A DNA stretch of 64,000 nucleotides from Streptomyces sp. NBC_00083 (GTDB lineage: Bacteria; Actinomycetota; Actinomycetes; Streptomycetales; Streptomycetaceae). The notes below the pieces were generated by a model. The model saw only the letters and a list, made by a program, of their open reading frames with translations, did no database searches and was not told the origin of the DNA. Within the stretch, counting starts at the first letter, position 1, and the number at the start of each line of letters is the position of its first letter. Shown piece after piece: positions 1 to 8,368 of the stretch. The stretch is taken from positions 992,001 to 1,056,000 of the forward strand of contig NZ_JAPELY010000002.1 of assembly GCF_026343295.1 (NCBI RefSeq), in the 5' to 3' direction. A program made the translations under genes and the position numbers.

Positions 1-166
1 ATGTCACAGGCGCCCGGGTGGGGACCCAGGAGCCGCACGCAAGAACGCACGACCGGGGTCACGTCCGGGGTGCCCGACGTCTCGCAATCCGGCGGGAGGC
101 GTCGAGCGGGCCCGGATCCTGCCACCGGCGCACCACGCACCTGCGCGGAAGGGGGAGGATGTACGC

Positions 167-1138
167 ATGCAGCCTAGGAACATGTCCATGAGCGGCGTCG
201 TCGACCTCGCCGCGGTGAAGGCGGCCGGCGAGGCCAAGAGCAAGGCGGAGCAGGCGCGGGCCGAGGCCGCCCGGCAGGGCGGGGTCCCGGCCGTGGCGCC
301 GTCCGCGCTCGTCATCGATGTCGACGAGGCCACTTTCGAGAGCGACGTCCTGACCCGCTCCGCCGAGGTGCCCGTCGTCATCGACTTCTGGGCCGAGTGG
401 TGCGAGCCCTGCAAGCAGCTCGGCCCCCTGCTCGAACGGCTCGCCGTCGAGTACAACGGCCGTTTCCTCCTTGCCAAGATCGACGTCGACGCCAACCAGA
501 TGCTGATGCAGCAGTTCGGGATCCAGGGGATCCCGGCCGTCTTCGCGGTCGTCGCCGGCCAGGCGCTCCCGCTCTTCCAGGGCGCGGCCCCGGAGGCGCA
601 GATCCGCGAGACGCTCGACCAACTGGTGCAGGTCGCCGAGGAGCGCTTCGGCCTGACCGGCATCGCGGTCGACCCGGGCGCGGCCGCCGCCCCCGGCGCC
701 GAGGCGCCGGCCCCCGTCGGCCCGTACGACGCCCTGCTCGAAGCCGCCGTGGTCGCCCTCGACTCGGGCGATCTGGCCGGCGCGGTCCAGGCGTACAAGA
801 ACGTACTGAGCGACGACCCGGGCAACCCCGAGGCCAAGCTGGGCCTCGCGCAGGCCGAACTGCTCCAGCGCGTCCAGGCGCTCGACCCCGCGCAGGTCCG
901 CAAGGACGCGGCGGAGAACCCGGCCGACGCGGCCGCGCAGATCGCCGCGGCCGACCTCGATCTGGTCGGCGGTCACGTGGAGGACGCCTTCGGCCGTCTC
1001 ATCGAAACCGTGCGGCGCACGTTCGGTGACGACCGCGACGCCGCGCGGGTCCGGCTCCTGGAGCTCTTCGAGGTGATCGGCGGCGACGACCCGCGTGTCA
1101 CCGCGGCCCGAACCGCGCTGGCGAGGGTGCTCTTCTGA
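167..1138 (+). CDS. thioredoxin-fold protein with C-terminal TPR-like region (YbbN/CnoX type)
   Basis: Protein of 323 aa. Residues about 45-155 form a thioredoxin domain with the active-site motif WCEPC, followed by VDANQ and a cis-Pro segment (GIQGIPAVFAV). The remainder (about 190-323) is alpha-helical with tetratricopeptide character (DSGDLAGAVQAYKNVL, NPEAKLGLAQAELL). This layout is that of the YbbN/CnoX family, in which a thioredoxin domain is joined to TPRs and acts as a cytoplasmic holdase or redox co-chaperone. The start ATG follows a GGGGGAGG site by about 9 bases; two further in-frame ATGs lie within the first eight codons. A strong hairpin about 100 bases downstream suggests a monocistronic unit. 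The family assignment is solid; the in vivo partner is not visible. Confidence 0.9.
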   Translation: MQPRNMSMSGVVDLAAVKAAGEAKSKAEQARAEAARQGGVPAVAPSALVIDVDEATFESDVLTRSAEVPVVIDFWAEWCEPCKQLGPLLERLAVEYNGRFLLAKIDVDANQMLMQQFGIQGIPAVFAVVAGQALPLFQGAAPEAQIRETLDQLVQVAEERFGLTGIAVDPGAAAAPGAEAPAPVGPYDALLEAAVVALDSGDLAGAVQAYKNVLSDDPGNPEAKLGLAQAELLQRVQALDPAQVRKDAAENPADAAAQIAAADLDLVGGHVEDAFGRLIETVRRTFGDDRDAARVRLLELFEVIGGDDPRVTAARTALARVLF

Positions 1139-1235
1139 CCCACCCGTGAACGCCGTCGGGCGTTCACCGACCTGTCACCGAATGAGTGTCCGAAGACGGT
1201 GCACGGCGGGTGATTTGGCGACAGAGAGACAAGAG

Positions 1236-1273
1236 GCGGCCGCGTTTTACCAAAACTTGGTAAACGCGGCCGC
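1236..1273. terminator. strong hairpin downstream of the thioredoxin-TPR gene
   Basis: Arms GCGGCCGCGTTTTACCAA (1236-1253) and TTGGTAAACGCGGCCGC (1257-1273) pair over 17 bp with one bulged T and a 3-base loop. No U-tract follows, so it may be a factor-assisted terminator or mRNA 3' end rather than a classic intrinsic terminator. It lies 97 bases past the stop codon at 1138. Confidence 0.55.
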
Positions 1274-1275
1274 TG

Positions 1276-1418
1276 TTACTTCCAGTAAGTTGAGCCGCTT
1301 CTTACGTCCGCTTATCTGCGGCGATTTCCCCTTCTGTCCGGTCACTCGGCAGCACCCTGTGTGCCCAGGCGATGGCCACCGGTCGTGCCTCGGTTATCAG
1401 GCCGTTACTGGCTAGTAA
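1276..1418. promoter_or_regulatory. two TTACT-n-AGTAA palindromes upstream of the DUF6230 gene
   Basis: TTACTtccAGTAA (1276-1288) and TTACTggctAGTAA (1405-1418) share both half-sites, with spacers of 3 and 4 bases. They are the most A+T-rich palindromes in a 645-base gap and lie 496 and 366 bases before the DUF6230 start. The shape suits a dimeric regulator such as a TetR-family protein, but the regulator is not identified here. Confidence 0.4.
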
Positions 1419-1783
1419 TGACCCCCCTTGTGCCCCGGCTCGGAATGGACCACGATCGGCCACGCTCGGTCCAATAACGCACCAGCCCGACAGCCACTCG
1501 GCGCGGCCGCTGACTTGGGTCCCCACCGGGCCGGCCGGTGACAGTGGCACCGGCTGTGGACAGGGGGGTCTCTGCTCTCCGGCAGGGCCTGTCCAGAGGT
1601 TGCGCGAATGCGTGGCCAGTGGTTGTCGCTCGGGGGTGATCGCCGGTGTCGGACGAAGTGCGCGAGTCGTACGCGGTCGACCTCCCGCGCGTTCCCCTTC
1701 CCGAGGACGTAGCACTTCTCCCATCCCGTGACAGCCCTTGAGGGGTCCGTCCCGGAGATGTACGTCCGAGAAGGAGGAAAGTC

Positions 1784-2482
1784 ATGGAGTCCCAAGTACG
1801 TGGCGGGACCAGATGGAAGCGGTTCGCTCTGGTCATGGTGCCGAGCGTGGCCGCGACGGCCGCGATAGGCGTCGGCCTGGCACAGGGCGCGCTGGCAGCG
1901 TCGTTCAGTGTGTCGGGCGTCGACTTCAAGGTGACGGCTCAGAAGCTCGACGGCCAGAACCTCTTGCAGTACGGCAGCGTCGCAACCGGCAAGTCCCTTG
2001 ACGGCAAGGACCAGACCAACGCGGTCGTCGTCTCGGGCTTCAGCAAGGCGAACATCGACAAGATGTGCCAGTCGGTCGTGCAGCCGATGCCGTTCGGTCT
2101 CGGCTACGTGACGATGAAGCTGAAGGCCGGTGGCCAGCAGCAGATCCAGGCGGACAACATCTACCTGGATGTGTCCGACCTGGCGACCGACGCTCAGTTC
2201 ACGAACATCGACATCGGTGTCGCGGCGGGCGAGGGCAAGCGGGACAAGGACGGCAACCTCGTCACGAAGATCCAGCCGGGTGCGGACGGCAAGACGCCCG
2301 GCAGCAGCCCGTACGGCTTCGCGCAGCGGGCCGACCGGGCAGAGCTGAGCAACGTGGAGCAGCGGGCGTGGGCCACCACGGCCGGCTCGTTCAAGCTTCC
2401 CGGTCTCAAGCTCAGCCTTGCCGTCGACAAGGACCCGAAAAAGAACGAGTGCGGGACCTGGCAGCAGGAGTGGCAGCAGTAG
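1784..2482 (+). CDS. DUF6230 family exported protein
   Basis: Protein of 232 aa. A basic N-terminus (residues 1-13) is followed by a hydrophobic segment (about 14-38, FALVMVPSVAATAAIGVGLA) ending near ALAA, a typical signal peptide or anchor. The mature part is rich in beta-prone, small and polar residues (SFSVSGVDFKVTAQKLDG) and has no catalytic motif that I recognise. I recognise it as the DUF6230 family, often mislabelled cholesterol esterase in Streptomyces; nothing seen supports esterase activity. The start is set by GAAGGAGG at 1770-1777. It is followed by a DUF6114 membrane protein and a secreted low-complexity protein on the same strand, so the three probably form one envelope module. 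Confidence 0.8.
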   Translation: MESQVRGGTRWKRFALVMVPSVAATAAIGVGLAQGALAASFSVSGVDFKVTAQKLDGQNLLQYGSVATGKSLDGKDQTNAVVVSGFSKANIDKMCQSVVQPMPFGLGYVTMKLKAGGQQQIQADNIYLDVSDLATDAQFTNIDIGVAAGEGKRDKDGNLVTKIQPGADGKTPGSSPYGFAQRADRAELSNVEQRAWATTAGSFKLPGLKLSLAVDKDPKKNECGTWQQEWQQ

Positions 2483-2580
2483 GCACTCCGTCCAGTGGCC
2501 GCTGACCGCTCCGGCGTCCGGCGGCCGCTGGAACTCTCCATCTTTCTCATAGCAATTGCGGTACCAGGGAGCTGTTTTCC

Positions 2581-3108
2581 ATGAGCGCCGAGACCACGGG
2601 TTCCCGCGACGACCAGCACTGGTGGCTCCGATTCCGGGCGTGGAGGGGCCGTCGGCCGTTCTGGGCCGGGCTCTTCACCATCATCGGCGGCGTGCCCATC
2701 ATGTACTTCCCGTACGCCAACATGCACCTGGGCAACGTCACGCTCGCCATGTCGACCACGGCCGGCGCGGGCTCGCTCATCATCGGAGTCCTGCTGATCA
2801 CGCTCGGCCTCACCATGTGGTTCCACAGCGTGGTGCGCACGTTCGCGGGCATCGCGGCGATCCTCCTGGCGCTCATCTCGATCCCGATCGCCAACATCGG
2901 CGGGTTCGTCGTCGGCTTCCTGTTCTCCATGCTCGGCGGTGCGCTGGCCTGCGCCTGGGTGCCGGCCAAGCCGCGGCGGAAGGACAAGCAGGCGGAGTCG
3001 ACGGACGTGACGCCCGCCGGTCCTGCGCCCGAGGGCATGCCGGAGCCGACAGCCGCTGCCACCGAAACGACAGTCGACGCCAACGGCGGGAGGAACAGTG
3101 CGGGGTGA
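2581..3108 (+). CDS. DUF6114 family integral membrane protein
   Basis: Protein of 175 aa with four hydrophobic segments: about 35-55 (FWAGLFTIIGGVPIMYF), 60-85, 85-105 and 105-130. It ends in a hydrophilic Pro/Ala-rich tail of about 45 residues (PAKPRRKDKQ onward). This matches the DUF6114 family, regularly paired with DUF6230 proteins. The gene starts 98 bases after the DUF6230 stop behind a GGGAG site, and its 3' end overlaps the next gene by 11 bases, suggesting translational coupling. It has no enzyme motif; it may anchor or help export its neighbours. Confidence 0.8.
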   Translation: MSAETTGSRDDQHWWLRFRAWRGRRPFWAGLFTIIGGVPIMYFPYANMHLGNVTLAMSTTAGAGSLIIGVLLITLGLTMWFHSVVRTFAGIAAILLALISIPIANIGGFVVGFLFSMLGGALACAWVPAKPRRKDKQAESTDVTPAGPAPEGMPEPTAAATETTVDANGGRNSAG

Positions 3109-4459
3109 CGAGACGCAGCTGGACTCGACCGGAGGCGGCGACCCGCGGGGAAGAAGCGGGCCGCGTCACGCGGCCCCGAGGAAGTCGCTGCTGACCAAGT
3201 GGCACATGCCCGCGGGCAAGGCGATGGCACTCGCCGCCATGCCCACGGCCGTGCTGGTCGGGATGAGCCTCACGCCCAAGCTCGCGATGGCCGACGAGCG
3301 GACGGACATCCCGTTCGCCCCCGGCCCCTGTGTGACCCGCTCGGACAGCCCCTCGGCGTCGCCGAGCCCGTCGAGCAGTGCTTCGGGCAAGGCATCGCCG
3401 AGCCCGTCGGCGTCGAAGTCGGCCGACAAGAAGTCGGACGACAAGGCGACGCCGGACACGAAGACGCCCACGCCCACCGCGTCCGGTTCCGCCGGTGACG
3501 GCGTCGACAAGCTTCTGAAGCCGGCGGACCAGCACAGTACGGACCAGCCGGACACGGCGCCGTCGACCGCGGGCCAGACCGCCACGCCGCCGCCCGCGAA
3601 GAAGACCAACCCGCTCGACCCGCTGGGCCTGGGGGACGCGCTGAAGGGTCTGTTCGGCATACACGACACGCCGACGCCGACCCCGAGCGCGGCGACGCCG
3701 CCCGCGTCGAAGCCTTCGGCGAGCACGACGCCCAAGTCCACGGCGAAGCCGTCGACCAAGCCGTCGACGAAGCCCGCGGAGAAGGCGGCCAAGCCGAGCG
3801 CCGAGGGCACGGACCCGACGCTCGACAAGGCGACGGAGGCGATCAAGAAGGCGGCCGACGAGGCGGGCCAGAAGGTCTCCGAACTCCCGGACGCGGCCAA
3901 GGGGTTGGACCCCAAGAAGGACTCCGCCATCCCGGACGGCGCCAAGCCGGCCTTCCCGTGCCCGACGGCCGACCCGAAGGCGCTGGCCGCGGCCAAGCAG
4001 GACAGCGGCGTACCGACGCTGCCCACGCAGCCGTGGATCCTCAAGAGCTCGCTGCTCACCCTGGGCGGCCTGAACTACGAGGGCATCGTCGAGGTCAAGG
4101 CGGGCGACACGACGAAGAAGGTCCTCAAGTTCACGGCGTCCACCGTGGACATCAAGGACCTGGACCAGCAGGTGTACGGGCCCGAGGTGAACGGCAAGCC
4201 CACCACGGCCCATGTCGTGGCGCGCTCCGGCTCCACCTCGACGATCCGCAACGGCACGGTGACGATGTACACGGAAGAGCTGAAGGGCAACCTCTTCGGC
4301 CTCATCCCGATCACCTTCAGCCCGGAGACCCCGCCCCCGCTGAACGTCCCGTTCGCCTTCTTCACCAACGCGACGGTCCGCCAGGCCGGCCAGTTCGGCG
4401 GCACCCTGACCGTCCCGGGTCTGCACAACTACGTCACGGACGGCAACCCGACGACGTAG
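3098..4459 (+). CDS. secreted or surface protein with long Pro/Thr/Ser/Lys-rich stalk, hypothetical
   Basis: Protein of 453 aa starting at a GTG behind GGGAGG, overlapping the DUF6114 gene by 11 bases. A basic N-terminus precedes a hydrophobic stretch (about 42-66, AMALAAMPTAVLVGMSL) ending in KLAMADE, a plausible signal peptide with a long n-region. Residues 75-270 are low complexity (PSPSSSASGKASPSPSASK, then STKPSTKP repeats), typical of an extended wall-spanning stalk. Residues about 305-453 form a compact, beta-rich domain (ILKSSLLTLGGLNYEGIVEV ... GTLTVPGL) of unknown fold. I do not recognise this domain. Position and overlap tie it to the two genes before it. Confidence 0.75.
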   Translation: MRGDETQLDSTGGGDPRGRSGPRHAAPRKSLLTKWHMPAGKAMALAAMPTAVLVGMSLTPKLAMADERTDIPFAPGPCVTRSDSPSASPSPSSSASGKASPSPSASKSADKKSDDKATPDTKTPTPTASGSAGDGVDKLLKPADQHSTDQPDTAPSTAGQTATPPPAKKTNPLDPLGLGDALKGLFGIHDTPTPTPSAATPPASKPSASTTPKSTAKPSTKPSTKPAEKAAKPSAEGTDPTLDKATEAIKKAADEAGQKVSELPDAAKGLDPKKDSAIPDGAKPAFPCPTADPKALAAAKQDSGVPTLPTQPWILKSSLLTLGGLNYEGIVEVKAGDTTKKVLKFTASTVDIKDLDQQVYGPEVNGKPTTAHVVARSGSTSTIRNGTVTMYTEELKGNLFGLIPITFSPETPPPLNVPFAFFTNATVRQAGQFGGTLTVPGLHNYVTDGNPTT

Positions 4460-4611
4460 GCCCAAGTGGCCCCCATTCCAGCCGAGTTGCACCACGGCCC
4501 TCGCCCCTGCACGGGCGGGGGCCGCGGCGGTTCCGGGCCTCTCGGCACCGCCCAGGTCAGTGGATGTCCTCTGTGGCCGGCTGATGAGTTCCCGCGATGG
4601 AGGAGAGTCGC

Positions 4612-4654
4612 GCCCGCCGAAAGTCCCCCCACTGGGGACCTTCGGCGGGCTTTT
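4612..4654 (+). terminator. intrinsic terminator after the DUF6230/DUF6114 module
   Basis: GCCCGCCGAAAGTCCCC (4612-4628) pairs with GGGGACCTTCGGCGGGC (4634-4650) over 17 bp with one A-C mismatch and a 5-base loop, followed directly by TTTT. It lies 150 bases after the stop of the third module gene. Confidence 0.8.
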
Positions 4655-4686
4655 GGCGGGGCGGGGTGGTCGACACTCGGGAGTGG

Positions 4687-4708
4687 CAACCTACGGTTCC
4701 GTAGGTTG
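4687..4708. promoter_or_regulatory. perfect 22-bp palindrome, candidate operator for the nitronate-monooxygenase-like gene
   Basis: CAACCTACGG (4687-4696), TT, CCGTAGGTTG (4699-4708) is a perfect 10+2+10 palindrome ending 46 bases before the ATG at 4755. From memory, CCTACG/CGTAGG palindromes occur upstream of lipid-metabolism genes controlled by TetR-type regulators in actinobacteria; that link is recollection only. No regulator gene is adjacent. Confidence 0.6.
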
Positions 4709-4754
4709 TGTAGCCCCGGGCGCCCCCGCGTGCCCCGATGAAGGGATCACGCCG

Positions 4755-6245
4755 ATGGTGACAGGCCGCCGAGCGCAGCCGCGGATCATTCAGGGCGGCA
4801 TGGGCGTGGCCGTGTCCGGGTGGGAGCTGGCTCGGGCGGTGGCGGGGCGGGGGCAGCTCGGGGTGGTGTCCGGGACCGCGCTCGATGCCGTGCTCGCGCG
4901 GCGGCTCCAACGGGGCGACCCCGGCGGGCACATGCGGCGCGCGCTCGCCGCCTTCCCCGTGCCGGAGGCCGCCGCGTACGTACTGGACCGGTACTTCGTC
5001 GAGGGCGGCGTCGCACCCGGCGAGCGGATGCGGGCCATGGCCCGGCTCCGGGTCGACCGGGGTGAGCATGCCGAACTCCTCACCGTGCTCGGCAACTTCG
5101 TCGAGGTGTGGCTCGCCAAGGAGGGGCACGACGGGCTCGTCGGGGTCAACTACCTCGCCAAGATCCAGCTCGCCACCGCGCCCGCCCTGTTCGGCGCGAT
5201 CCTCGCCGGGGTCGACCACGTCCTGGTCGGCGCCGGGATCCCCGGGCAGATCCCCGCCCTCGCCACCGCGCTCGCCCGCGCCGAGGCCGTCACCACCCAG
5301 GTCGCCGTGGAGGGGGACGAGGAGCCGCTCCCGTACACCTTTGATCCGAGGGGTGGCCTGTTGCGTCAACTGGCGCACGCGTCAAGCGACTTGACCCGGC
5401 CCGATGTGCTGGCCATCGTCTCGCTGCCCGTCCTCGCCTCCTACCTCGTGCGTGACCCCGCGACCCGCCCCGACGGGTTCGTCATCGAGACGCACCGGGC
5501 CGGCGGGCACAGTGCGCCACCGCGGGGGAAGCTCGTCGTCGACGCGGCCGGGGAGCCGGTCTACGGGCCGCGCGACCACCCCGACCTCGCCAAGGTCGCC
5601 GCGCTCGGCATCCCGTTCTGGCTCGCGGGCGGCGCCGCGCACCCCGCGCGCCTGGCTGAGGCGCGGGCGCTCGGCGCCGAGGGCGTACAGCTCGGCAGCG
5701 TGTTCGCGCTGTGCCAGGAGTCGGGGCTGCGCGACGATCTGCGGACGGAGCTGAGGGCGCGCGCTCGCGCCGGGACACTGCGGGTGCGCAACGACCCCCG
5801 GGCATCGCCGACCGCGTTCCCGTTCAAGGTCGCCGAGCTGCCCGGCACCCTGTCCGAGCCATCGATACGTGCGGCCAGACGGCCCGTGTGCGACCTCGGC
5901 TACCTGCGCACACCGGCGCGCGCCGCGAACGGAGCCCTCGTCTACCGGTGCGCCGCCGAGCCGGTCGCCGCGTACGTCCGCAAGGGCGGGGACGCCGTGG
6001 ACGCCGACGGACGTGTCTGCCTGTGCAACGGGCTGCTCGCGACCGTGGGGCTCGGCCAGCGCAGGCCGGGCGGCGCGGTCGAGCCGGCTGTCGTGACCAT
6101 CGGGCAGGATCTCGGCTTCCTCGACGACATCAGCCCGGACGGCCGCCCCTACACGGCCGGCGAGGTCATCGACTGGATGACCGGTGCGGGGACCCCGCCG
6201 GGGACTTCGGCAGGGGCCCCGGCTCAGAGCGCCGTGTCGGCGTGA
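4755..6245 (+). CDS. nitronate monooxygenase / PfaD-like FMN-dependent oxidoreductase
   Basis: Protein of 496 aa. The N-terminal IIQGGMGVAVSGWELA and the later GIPFWLAGGAAHPARLAEA / GAEGVQLGSVFALC segments are FMN-binding TIM-barrel signatures of the 2-nitropropane dioxygenase family. At about 500 aa it is longer than classical nitronate monooxygenases, and closer to PfaD-like members. The C-terminal 120 residues hold a cysteine cluster (RPVCDLGYLR, YRCAAEP, VCLCNGL) that could bind metal. The start is the ATG with AAGGGA upstream; a longer in-frame extension would run through the palindrome and terminator and is rejected. Substrate unknown; the operator suggests lipid or fatty-acid context. 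The last 22 bases overlap the convergent carboxypeptidase gene. Confidence 0.75.
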   Translation: MVTGRRAQPRIIQGGMGVAVSGWELARAVAGRGQLGVVSGTALDAVLARRLQRGDPGGHMRRALAAFPVPEAAAYVLDRYFVEGGVAPGERMRAMARLRVDRGEHAELLTVLGNFVEVWLAKEGHDGLVGVNYLAKIQLATAPALFGAILAGVDHVLVGAGIPGQIPALATALARAEAVTTQVAVEGDEEPLPYTFDPRGGLLRQLAHASSDLTRPDVLAIVSLPVLASYLVRDPATRPDGFVIETHRAGGHSAPPRGKLVVDAAGEPVYGPRDHPDLAKVAALGIPFWLAGGAAHPARLAEARALGAEGVQLGSVFALCQESGLRDDLRTELRARARAGTLRVRNDPRASPTAFPFKVAELPGTLSEPSIRAARRPVCDLGYLRTPARAANGALVYRCAAEPVAAYVRKGGDAVDADGRVCLCNGLLATVGLGQRRPGGAVEPAVVTIGQDLGFLDDISPDGRPYTAGEVIDWMTGAGTPPGTSAGAPAQSAVSA

Positions 6246-7459
6246 GAGCCCCGCCTCTTGCGGCGGGTCGTGAGCAGGACGCCCGCGCCGCCGGCCACGA
6301 CCACGGCAGCGCCGATCCCGGTCCAGCCGAGCGCGCCGATCCCCGAGTCCGCGGAGCCCGCCGAAGGGGCCTGGTAGCCGGTGGCCGGATGCGGTGTCTG
6401 CGGGTCGAGGGTGCCGACCGGCTTCGTCTTGCCGGCCGCCGAGAAGCCCCAGTCCAGAAGCTGGCGCATCTCGGTGTACACCTTGTCCCGCTTGTTCTCC
6501 TGCGGGTTCATCACGGTCACCAGGATGGTGTGGCCGTCCCGCCTGGCCGCCTCGGCGAGGGTGTTGCCCGCGTTCGTGGTGTAGCCGTTCTTGCCGCCGA
6601 TCAGACCGGGGTACTTCGAGACCCCGTCGATCCCCGACAGGAGGCGGTTGGTGTTGGAGATGCCGAATGGCTTGCCCTTGGTGTTGGGCCCGCCGGGGAA
6701 CTCCGCCGATGCCGTGCCGCAGTACTCCGTGAAGTCCTTGTTCCGCAGGCCCGAGCGCAGGAACAGCGTCAGGTCGTACGCGGAGGACACCTGGCCGGGT
6801 GCGTCGTAGCCGTCCGGGCTCAGGACGTGGGTGTCCTTGGCGCCGAGGCCCTCGGCCTTCTTCTGCATGTCGGCGACCGTCTTGTCGACGCCGCCGTTCA
6901 TCGCCGCCAGGACGTGCACGGCGTCGTTGCCCGAGCGCAGGAACACTCCGCGCCACAGGTCGGGCGCCTGGTACGTCTGGCCCGGCACGATGCCGACCGC
7001 GCTGCTGCCGTCGCCCATGCCCTTGAGGTCCTCGTCGCTCACCTTGCGGCCGGCGTCGTGCGGGACCACGGGCAGGACCGTGTCCGCGAAGAGCATCTTC
7101 AGGGTGCTGGCCGGGGGGAGCGGCCAGTGCGCGTTGCGCGCGCCGAGCACCTGGCCGGTGTCGCCGTCCGCCACCACCCAGGAGAGCGCGGAGAGGTCCG
7201 GGGGCAACGCGGGTGCGCCCGCGCCGAGTTGATCGCCGGGCTTTCCCAACTGGGCGCCGCCCACCTGTGACATGCTCGGCGGCGGCTCCTTCTTGGCCTC
7301 GCCGCCCGGCGCGCCCGGCGTCGCCGACTTGGGCGGCTTCGCGGGGTGGCCGCTCGCCGCGGCGGGGCCGGCCGTGGCGCCCGTGGCGACCGCGGCGACC
7401 GCGGTGGCGGTGAGCGCCACGAGTGCGCGTCGGGCCTGCGGCGATATGGGAAGACGCAT
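6224..7459 (-). CDS. D-alanyl-D-alanine carboxypeptidase (peptidase S11, DacA/DacC type)
   Basis: Protein of 411 aa with a signal peptide (about 10-36), a Pro/Lys/Gly-rich linker, and a penicillin-binding S11 domain: STLK (Ser118, Lys121), SGN (176-178) and KNG (290-292). The third motif is usually K-T/S-G; here it is KNG within GGKNGYTTNAG. A C-terminal hydrophobic helix (about 375-398) followed by RRKRR suggests anchoring in the membrane with the catalytic domain outside. The expected role is removal of terminal D-Ala from peptidoglycan stem peptides, which limits cross-linking. Transcribed alone; its 3' end overlaps the convergent oxidoreductase gene. Confidence 0.88.
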   Translation of the reverse strand: MRLPISPQARRALVALTATAVAAVATGATAGPAAASGHPAKPPKSATPGAPGGEAKKEPPPSMSQVGGAQLGKPGDQLGAGAPALPPDLSALSWVVADGDTGQVLGARNAHWPLPPASTLKMLFADTVLPVVPHDAGRKVSDEDLKGMGDGSSAVGIVPGQTYQAPDLWRGVFLRSGNDAVHVLAAMNGGVDKTVADMQKKAEGLGAKDTHVLSPDGYDAPGQVSSAYDLTLFLRSGLRNKDFTEYCGTASAEFPGGPNTKGKPFGISNTNRLLSGIDGVSKYPGLIGGKNGYTTNAGNTLAEAARRDGHTILVTVMNPQENKRDKVYTEMRQLLDWGFSAAGKTKPVGTLDPQTPHPATGYQAPSAGSADSGIGALGWTGIGAAVVVAGGAGVLLTTRRKRRGSHADTAL

Positions 7460-7653
7460 GCACGCGAACGTACCCCAGGAGTTGGGCCGGAGTTGACCCG
7501 CTCGACCGTGGAATTCGCCACGCCCGAGTCATGGAACGATCAGGCACCACATCCCGTCCGCACGCCACCTCGCGCCGAGAGGGCCCTAGCCCTCAATCAC
7601 CGGACGGGCCGGGGTGGCCGATGCTGGGCATGCCGCCGAGTTCAGCCCACCTG

Positions 7654-7765
7654 GGGGCGCGGGGAACTGCGCGGGACGCGGGCACGGTCCGCAGGCGTAG
7701 GCGGGGTTGCTGGGGCTCTGCCCCAGACCCCGTTCGCGCCTGAACGGCGCTGGTCCTCAATCGCC
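7654..7765. repeat. diverged copy of the dispersed intergenic repeat
   Basis: Carries the 20-base core GGGGCGCGGGGAACTGCGCG at 7654-7673, then a GCCCCAGACCCC / CGCCTGAACGGCGCT block resembling the tandem units further right but differing at several positions. The tail CCTCAATCGCCGGACGGGCT recurs in shorter form near 7590. Confidence 0.7.
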
Positions 7766-7814
7766 GGACGGGCTGGGGATGCGGAGACGGGGCACCCTGC
7801 TAAGGACGGCCCCG

Positions 7815-8241
7815 CTGGGGGCGCGGGGAACTGCGCGGGACGCGGGCACGGTCCGCAGACGTAGGCGGGGTTGCCTGGGGCTTCGCCCCAGACCCCGGTT
7901 CGCGCCTGGACGGCGCTCGTCCTGGGGTGGCCTGCATGGGCCGCAACCGGGCAGCCGGACGGGATGGGGGTGCTCGGGATGGCCGTGCTGCCCAGGCCGG
8001 CCCACCTGGGGGCGCGGGGAACTGCGCGGGACGCGGGCACGGTCCGCAGACGTAGGCGGGGTTGCCTGGGGCTTCGCCCCAGACCCCGGTTCGCGCCTGG
8101 ACGGCGCTCGTCCTGGGGTGGCCTGCATGGGCCGCAACCGGGCAGCCGGACGGGATGGGGGTGCTCGGGATGGCCGTGCTGCCCAGGCCGGCCCACCTGG
8201 GGGCGCGGGGAACTGCGCGGGACGCGGGCACGGTCCGCAGA
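7815..8241. repeat. 191-bp perfect tandem duplication, 2.2 copies
   Basis: Unit 1 is 7815-8005, unit 2 is 8006-8196, and a truncated third unit runs 8197-8241. By eye, units 1 and 2 are identical over all 191 bases. Each unit begins with the dispersed-repeat core (7818-7837, 8009-8028, 8200-8219) and contains a small inverted repeat (CTGGGGCTTCGCCCCAG). The lack of divergence implies recent duplication or gene conversion. Open frames across it are codon-bias artefacts. Confidence 0.92.
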
Positions 8242-8368
8242 TGGAAGCGGGGTGTCCTGCACTGGGCCCGCAACCGAGCAGCCGGACATGGTGAGGATGC
8301 CAATGCTGGGCATGCCGGCCCCGCCAGGGGCGCGGGCCGCGCGCGGCGGAAGGCATCCGGGAAGCGCT

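Larger units (their letters stand above)
1139..1783. other. 645-base intergenic region with several inverted repeats, no gene seen
   Basis: No open frame here has convincing Streptomyces codon use or family similarity. Besides the hairpin at 1236-1273 and the TTACT/AGTAA boxes, 1524-1554 holds three alternating CACCGG/CCGGTG half-sites: CACCGG at 1524-1529, CCGGTG at 1535-1540, and CACCGGC at 1548-1554, which also pairs with GCCGGTG at 1534-1540. A long leader with several operators fits a regulated promoter for the envelope module that starts at 1784. Confidence 0.5.

Noticed and set aside
159..191. ATG at 159 directly after GGGGGAGG as start of the first gene
   Set aside because: It is out of frame and terminates after ten codons; the ATG at 167 opens the thioredoxin-TPR frame.
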